DNA of 64,000 nt from DASZBX01 sp035943635 (GTDB lineage: Bacteria; Actinomycetota; Actinomycetes; Streptomycetales; Catenulisporaceae). Position 1 is the stretch's first letter. The number at the start of each line of letters is the position of its first letter. A model generated the notes under the pieces. That model was not told the origin of the DNA. It ran no database searches and saw only the letters and a list, made by a program, of their open reading frames with translations. The translations under genes were made by a program, and so were the position numbers. Where the stretch lies: assembly GCA_035943635.1 (NCBI GenBank), contig DASZBX010000065.1, forward strand, positions 41,584 through 105,583, in the 5' to 3' direction. Shown one piece after another: positions 59,909 through 64,000 of this stretch.

Positions 59909-61297
59909 ATGTCTTCCCATCGTGAAGCACCCGAGATCTCCAAAGATCCCGTCGCCGACAGCACCGACCTCTACGCGTTCGTCAGCCCGGACAACCCCGG
60001 CACCGTGACCCTGATCGCCAACTACCTGCCGTTGCAGGGACCGGCCGCGGGCCCGAACTTCTACGAGTTCGGCGACGACGTCCTCTACGAGATCCACATC
60101 GACAACAACGGCGACGGCCAGCCCGACGTCACCTACCAGTTCAGCTTCACCACCACCGTCGCCGACACCACCACGTTCCTGTACAACACCGGTCCGATCG
60201 AATCGCTGACCAGCAAGTCCTGGAACCGCCGGCAGACCTACTCGGTCACCCGGGTCGACCACGGCGGCCGCAGCACCGAACTGGGCAAGAACCTGGCCTG
60301 CCCGCCGTGCAACATCGGCCCGCTGTCCACCCCGGACTACCCCGCGCTGGCCCAGGCCGCCGTGCACTCCCTCGGCTCCGGCCGCACGGTGTTCGCCGGC
60401 CAGCGCGCCGAGGGCTTCTACGTCGACCTCGGCGCGATCTTCGACCTCGGCGACCTGCGCCCGTTCGCCGACCTGCACACCACCTTCGGCCTGCCCGCCC
60501 TGGCCAAGGGCCCGGGCGTGAACACCACCGACAACGTCAACGTGCACAGCATCGCCCTGCAGGTGCCGATCCACGAGGTGACCCGCAACGGCTGGACCGG
60601 CACCAACGCCGCCGACCCGGGTGCGGTCGTCGGGGTGTGGACCACCGCCAGCCGCCGCAAGGTGCGGATCCTGGGCACCGCGCCCGGCGAGGAGGTCGCC
60701 ACCGGCCCGTACGTGCAGGTCTCCCGCCTGGGCAACCCGCTGTTCAACGAGGTCATCGTCCCCATGGCGGAGAAGGACGGCTGGAACAGCCGGCCGCCGT
60801 CCGGGGACGGCAAGTACGCGAAGAACGTCGAGCACCCCGAACTGGCCGGGCTGCTGCCCGCCCTCTACCCCGGCGTGTTCCCCCACCTCGCCGCCCTGGT
60901 CGCGGCCGGAACCGCGCGCGCCGACCTGGCCGCGATCCTGCTGACCGGGATCCCGGAGGGCGTCATCCCCGGCTTCCAGAACTACACCGGCAAGGTCCAG
61001 GCCGACATGCTGCGCCTGAACGTCGCCATCCCGCCGTCCGCCAAGCCGAACATCCTCGGCCTGGCCGGCGGCGACCCGGCCGGCTTCCCCAACGGCCGCC
61101 GCGTGGCCGACGACGTGGTCACCGTGGAACTGCGGGCCATCGCCGGGGTGCTCCTGCCCCTGGTCGACCCGTCGTTCACGCCCGACGCGGCCTCGTCGGC
61201 GGTCACCGACGGCCTGGACCCCAGCAGCGTCGGATCGCCGTACCTGAGCACGTTCCCGTACTTGGGCGTGCCCTACAGCGGCTTCTCAGTGTCCTAA
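59909..61297 (+). CDS. DUF4331 family protein
   Basis: This 462-residue protein begins with the family hallmark MSSHREAPEISKDPVADSTD and DLYAFVSPDNPGTVTLIANY. It contains FYEFGDDVLYEIHIDNNGDG, an Asp-rich possibly calcium-binding turn. No signal peptide or membrane segment is seen. DUF4331 proteins are widespread in actinobacteria and proteobacteria without an established function. The gene sits between a small Tat protein and a small carboxypeptidase-regulatory-like protein. Confidence 0.9.
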   Translation: MSSHREAPEISKDPVADSTDLYAFVSPDNPGTVTLIANYLPLQGPAAGPNFYEFGDDVLYEIHIDNNGDGQPDVTYQFSFTTTVADTTTFLYNTGPIESLTSKSWNRRQTYSVTRVDHGGRSTELGKNLACPPCNIGPLSTPDYPALAQAAVHSLGSGRTVFAGQRAEGFYVDLGAIFDLGDLRPFADLHTTFGLPALAKGPGVNTTDNVNVHSIALQVPIHEVTRNGWTGTNAADPGAVVGVWTTASRRKVRILGTAPGEEVATGPYVQVSRLGNPLFNEVIVPMAEKDGWNSRPPSGDGKYAKNVEHPELAGLLPALYPGVFPHLAALVAAGTARADLAAILLTGIPEGVIPGFQNYTGKVQADMLRLNVAIPPSAKPNILGLAGGDPAGFPNGRRVADDVVTVELRAIAGVLLPLVDPSFTPDAASSAVTDGLDPSSVGSPYLSTFPYLGVPYSGFSVS

Positions 61298-61425
61298 CCG
61301 GTGGCGGCGCCCACCCCATCCGGGCGCCGACGCAGACCGCTGTCATCGGAGGCGGCCACATCGCTCGCGGTGTGGCCGTTCCACGCCCAGTCCACAACGC
61401 CTCGCTGGAAGGACCACTCGAAGCC

Positions 61426-61755
61426 ATGCACGACCACACCCGCGAAGCCGCCCACGGCCCCTCGCCCGCGGCCAGCGTCGTCCTCGAACTGACCGACCGC
61501 ATCGGCGCCCTGATCATCGACGCCACGGCAGACCTGGTCGGCACGGAGATCGAGATCAGCCGGGCCGGAACCGCGACCCGCACCCACTCGATGGTGCGCG
61601 AGCGACTGACCGAGCCGCACCGCCAATACAGTGCGGTCTACCCGTCACTGGAAGCAGGCGAATACACGATCTGGCACGAAGACGGCGACTCCACGGCCAC
61701 CATCACCGTGACCGCGGGACATGTGGCCAGATTTGTCTACCCGCAAGCCAACTGA
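61426..61755 (+). CDS. Small beta-sandwich protein (carboxypeptidase-regulatory-like)
   Basis: This 109-residue protein has VVLELTDRIGALIIDATADL, GTEIEISRAG, YPSLEAGEYTIWHEDGDSTA and TITVTAGHVARFVY. The strands and the GEYT motif resemble small Ig-like or carboxypeptidase-regulatory-like domains. It has no signal peptide. It follows the DUF4331 gene by 128 bp in the same direction. Confidence 0.7.
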   Translation: MHDHTREAAHGPSPAASVVLELTDRIGALIIDATADLVGTEIEISRAGTATRTHSMVRERLTEPHRQYSAVYPSLEAGEYTIWHEDGDSTATITVTAGHVARFVYPQAN

Positions 61756-61939
61756 CGACCCGTCCGGTGGGGCCGACCCCGCCGACCCCGCCGACCGCGC
61801 CGGGCGGCCACCACGCGCCCCGGATCAACCTCTGCGCAGCATCGCGACCGTGGGATTGCTCTGCGCCAGCGCGCTGGTGATGGTGTACGCCGACTGGGAC
61901 GGGCGGCGGCTTGCCGCGCCTGGAATGGTTTACCCCTGA
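61721..61939 (+). CDS. Possible small membrane protein or remnant
   Basis: This 72-codon frame overlaps the 3' end of the previous gene by 35 bp. A disordered Asp/Pro-rich half is followed by one membrane segment (IATVGLLCASALVMVYADWD). There is no clear ribosome binding site. It may be the start of a decayed permease gene or a translationally coupled small protein. Confidence 0.3.
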   Translation: MWPDLSTRKPTDDPSGGADPADPADRAGRPPRAPDQPLRSIATVGLLCASALVMVYADWDGRRLAAPGMVYP

Positions 61940-62023
61940 GCAGAGGGACGATCCGGATCCGGCGGTCCCGGCAAGCGGAGAAGTTGAGGCGGAGAGGCGC
62001 CAGGACACCTCCCCGCCGGCTTT

Positions 62024-62914
62024 CTAACGCATTGTCACACCGAGCCGGGCGGCGAGGGCGGCGTCCAGGGTGAGGACGGCGACGGAGACGCAGGCGCGTT
62101 GCATCTGGCCGTCGACTTCGAGTTCGACGCAGAAGGTCGCGCTGCGCCAGGGGTCTTCGGTCTGGGCTTCGTCGGGTGCTTTGAGGGTGTGGGTCTCCGG
62201 GGCCCACTGGGTCTGCGCGGGCCCGGGATCCCGGCCTGGCCGAGGATTTCGCCCCACTGACGGGGTCGGCGATGTGGCGCGCAGCGGGAAGAACGTCGTG
62301 GCGTTGTCCGTCCCGGAGGCGAGCACCTTCTCCTGGGTCAGCTGCGAGTTGACCAGGTCGTGCATCGCCTCGTAGGTGGGCCAGTCCATCGGGCGGGCGA
62401 CCGCCTCCGGATCGTTCAGGAACGTCTCGTAGGTGGCCCGCATGCTCGCCTGGAAACCGGGCGAAAGCTGGTGGTCGTACAGGGATCCGGGGTCGTCCGG
62501 GTAGGTCAGCCGCGCCTCGTCGTGGTGGGCCGGGTCCAGGTAGAGCTTGTACCAGTCGCTCTTGGGCAGCACGTCTTCCAGGACCACGGCGGAGCGTGCG
62601 GGCGGCGGTTCGAGCAGGTCGGAGATGTCCAGGGGCAGCGCCGCGGAGTGCGCGGGCTGCGGCTGGAGGTGGCGGGTGAGGTCCAGGTCGGGTTCGGCCG
62701 GCCGGGTCTGCGGAACCTGGACGGGCTCCTGCACCGATCCGGTGCCGTGGTCGTCCTCGCCCAGCGACATCGGGGACCGCGCGGACGCGCCGTACGCACT
62801 CGACGAACTGGGACCGGTGCCCGGGCTGCGCCGGCGGATCGGCACGGTCACCACGGCGCCGGTGGCGTTGGGCTCGTACCGATCGTGGAACGAGCCGGTC
62901 ACCCGGGAGTACAT
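62024..62914 (-). CDS. Hypothetical protein, possibly 5'-truncated
   Basis: This 296-residue protein has no family I recognise. A Pro/Ser/Asp-rich N-terminal 110 residues precede a compact region (LEDVLPKSDWYKLYLDPAHH, LSPGFQASMRATYETFLNDP, YEAMHDLVNSQLTQEKVL) and a C-terminal strand pair (FCVELEVDGQMQRACVSVAV). The ATG at 62914 has no good ribosome binding site; other in-frame starts at 62986 collide with the divergent gene. It could be a toxin- or effector-like domain, but nothing decisive is visible. Confidence 0.5.
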   Translation of the reverse strand: MYSRVTGSFHDRYEPNATGAVVTVPIRRRSPGTGPSSSSAYGASARSPMSLGEDDHGTGSVQEPVQVPQTRPAEPDLDLTRHLQPQPAHSAALPLDISDLLEPPPARSAVVLEDVLPKSDWYKLYLDPAHHDEARLTYPDDPGSLYDHQLSPGFQASMRATYETFLNDPEAVARPMDWPTYEAMHDLVNSQLTQEKVLASGTDNATTFFPLRATSPTPSVGRNPRPGRDPGPAQTQWAPETHTLKAPDEAQTEDPWRSATFCVELEVDGQMQRACVSVAVLTLDAALAARLGVTMR

Positions 62915-62984
62915 CGCGAAGAAGGCAACACCGGCCAGTCGAACTCTCGTCGCCAGCGCGTCGAACCGAAAGCGGTGAGGCCAC

Positions 62985-63227
62985 ATGATGCATTCCCGTA
63001 TGCCGGTGCACCAATGGCGCGCCACAACTCTCTGGGCGGCCGGCGTGGCCCTCATCCTCGCGACCGGGATCCTGTCCCGCCTGGCGCACCTGTCCACGAC
63101 GTGGGCCGACGCCATGAACATCGCCGCCGGCGTCCTGCTGCTGCTCGGCGTCGCCGCCTCCCGCTCCGGTGACGCACTCTTGCCGGGCGACCCGGAACCC
63201 GGCCTCACGCCCGAGCAGGCCGACTGA
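62985..63227 (+). CDS. Small two-helix membrane protein
   Basis: This 80-residue protein has hydrophobic segments TLWAAGVALILATGILSRL and AMNIAAGVLLLLGVAAS and a short acidic tail. GGTGAGG precedes ATG 62985 (a second ATG follows at once). Function unknown. It is divergent from the hypothetical gene at 62024. Confidence 0.6.
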   Translation: MMHSRMPVHQWRATTLWAAGVALILATGILSRLAHLSTTWADAMNIAAGVLLLLGVAASRSGDALLPGDPEPGLTPEQAD

Positions 63228-63348
63228 CACCTCGATCCCCGCCTGGCGATTCGTCGATTTCAGGAAGTCGCGGAGAACCCGCGCCAACTCGCCAAGGCAA
63301 GTCAGCAGTCTTCCGCCCAACCGGGCTTCCGTCCCGTACCATCGCAGT

Positions 63349-63780
63349 ATGGACATGACCAGTATCGTCATACCCGGAGCTCAGACACTCGTGAGCAGTC
63401 TGATGAGCGAGGCGTGGAACCAGACCCGCTCGGCATTGTCCCGTCTCTGGGCCTCGAAGATCGCGCACACCGAGGCTGACGTCGAGCACGGCACCGAGGC
63501 GTACGACCGGCAGCTCGAGGTGGCGAAACAGCAGGCCATCGATGTGGCCGGCAACGGCGGGGAGGCGGATCGCGCCGCTCGGATGGAGCTCTTCTGGGCA
63601 GGGTACCTGGCCGGCCAGATCGCCTCTCGCCCCGAGCTCGCCGAGGGAGTACGAGCACTGCCTCAGCTTTTCGCCGAACCGCAACACCAGGCGCAGACTA
63701 CGACGGTGCACAATTCGATCAGCGGCACAGTGCACGGCAAGTCGATTCAAGCCAATGAGATCCACGGTAACATCTTCTAG
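63349..63780 (+). CDS. Small helical protein with SGTVHG-type C-terminal motif, probably leaderless
   Basis: This is a 143-residue protein. Residues 1-105 are mostly helical (ALSRLWASKIAHTEADVEHG, ELFWAGYLAGQIASR). The C-terminus reads HNSISGTVHGKSIQANEIHG and ends NIF. That tail resembles the short SGxVxGxxxQAxxIxG element found in actinobacterial NLR/effector-associated conflict proteins. No ribosome binding site precedes the ATG, but TACCAT (63337-63342) is a -10-like hexamer placed for a transcript starting at the ATG, so it is probably leaderless. Confidence 0.65.
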   Translation: MDMTSIVIPGAQTLVSSLMSEAWNQTRSALSRLWASKIAHTEADVEHGTEAYDRQLEVAKQQAIDVAGNGGEADRAARMELFWAGYLAGQIASRPELAEGVRALPQLFAEPQHQAQTTTVHNSISGTVHGKSIQANEIHGNIF

Positions 63781-63913
63781 CCGCTCCTAACCCCTGGCAG
63801 TCGAGGACCACGCCCAGCGCCATGAGTATCTGAGAATGCTGTTGCATGAACCATCGCGACACGCACGCCGGTTCCGACGTTCTGCGCAAGCGGACACTAG
63901 AATGGAAACTTCG

Positions 63914-64000
63914 GCCGACGAGCCGACGAGCCGACGAGCCGACGAGCCGACGAGCCGACGAGCCGACGAGCCGACGAGCCGACGAGCCGACGAGCCGACG
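63914..64000. repeat. 8-bp tandem repeat, about 11 copies, continuing past the window
   Basis: Exact GCCGACGA units repeat from 63914 to the window edge. Because 8 is not a multiple of 3, all three forward frames encode the same octapeptide cycle ADEPTSRR, and no frame has a stop. Open frames from ATG 63846 or ATG 63902 run through it, so a new gene may begin here. Confidence 0.9.

Noticed and set aside
63914..64000. CRISPR array
   Set aside because: The unit is 8 bp with no spacers; it is a simple tandem repeat.

Overview
The window is very GC-rich throughout. Many genes start with GTG, most starts have GGAGG-type ribosome binding sites, and the proteins are typical of a filamentous actinobacterium: Tat-secreted carbohydrate-active proteins with CBM2 and ricin modules, ROK/ABC sugar loci, SpoIIE-type phosphatases and STAS/HATPase partner-switch proteins. 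Streptomyces-, Catenulispora- or Actinospica-like lineages would all fit; I cannot assign a genus. I noticed no rRNA, tRNA or CRISPR array.

Region 1 (1-6.9 kb) is a sugar-uptake and mannoside-degradation locus. A GH38 alpha-mannosidase (cut by the window edge) lies downstream of a three-gene ABC importer (two permeases and a lipoprotein binding protein). A ROK regulator and a ROK sugar kinase are divergent from it. A near-identical 13-bp element sits in front of both divergent units. Region 2 (7-12.1 kb) holds small membrane and secreted proteins and two broken secreted glycoside hydrolases. Region 3 (12.1-17 kb) has an asnB-marR operon with a perfect 15-bp palindrome upstream and an FAD monooxygenase. 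It also has a scar where a formylglycine-generating-enzyme gene and a divergent HD-domain gene have both lost their 5' parts.

Region 4 (17-25.7 kb) looks like an envelope-sugar locus. It has a GT-C/GT2 fusion, a CofC-like (DUF2064)/methyltransferase fusion, a membrane-anchored molybdopterin oxidoreductase, an orphan histidine kinase, and an NAD-dependent epimerase with a Cys-pair insert. It ends in a 5'-truncated threonine-exporter fragment. Region 5 (25.8-27.9 kb) has a SnoaL-like protein, a VOC-fold protein and an LLM flavin-dependent oxidoreductase.

Region 6 (27.9-50.8 kb) is the most interesting part. A minus-strand set (SnoaL-like, ABM monooxygenase, MFS exporter, GMC oxidoreductase, acyltransferase-3, SpoIIE phosphatase) is preceded by an IS701-type transposase-like protein whose catalytic positions look substituted. 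Divergent from it are an XRE/MmyB-type regulator and a one-module KS-AT-ACP polyketide synthase. A tightly packed nine-gene minus-strand operon converges on the PKS from the right: DJ-1/PfpI, TPP enzyme, DJ-1-AGE fusion, STAS, GlgX, STAS, HATPase, a hypothetical protein, and an aldehyde-dehydrogenase-like protein lacking its catalytic residues. The locus therefore combines polyketide, central-carbohydrate and carbonyl-type enzymes with most of a partner-switching circuit (PP2C phosphatase, anti-sigma kinase, two antagonists) but no sigma factor.

Region 7 (51-64 kb) is accessory. It has a LamG protein and a Tat-exported beta-helix protein with a LacI-type operator, a holin-like protein, and a cluster of gene fragments (PPOX, ATP-grasp, AfsR-like). 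It also has a decayed IS1634-type transposase, an F420/PPOX oxidoreductase, a GH75 chitosanase with a ricin module and an upstream palindrome, and a DUF4331 group. The last features are a probably leaderless gene ending in a conflict-system-like C-terminal motif and an 8-bp tandem repeat running off the right edge.
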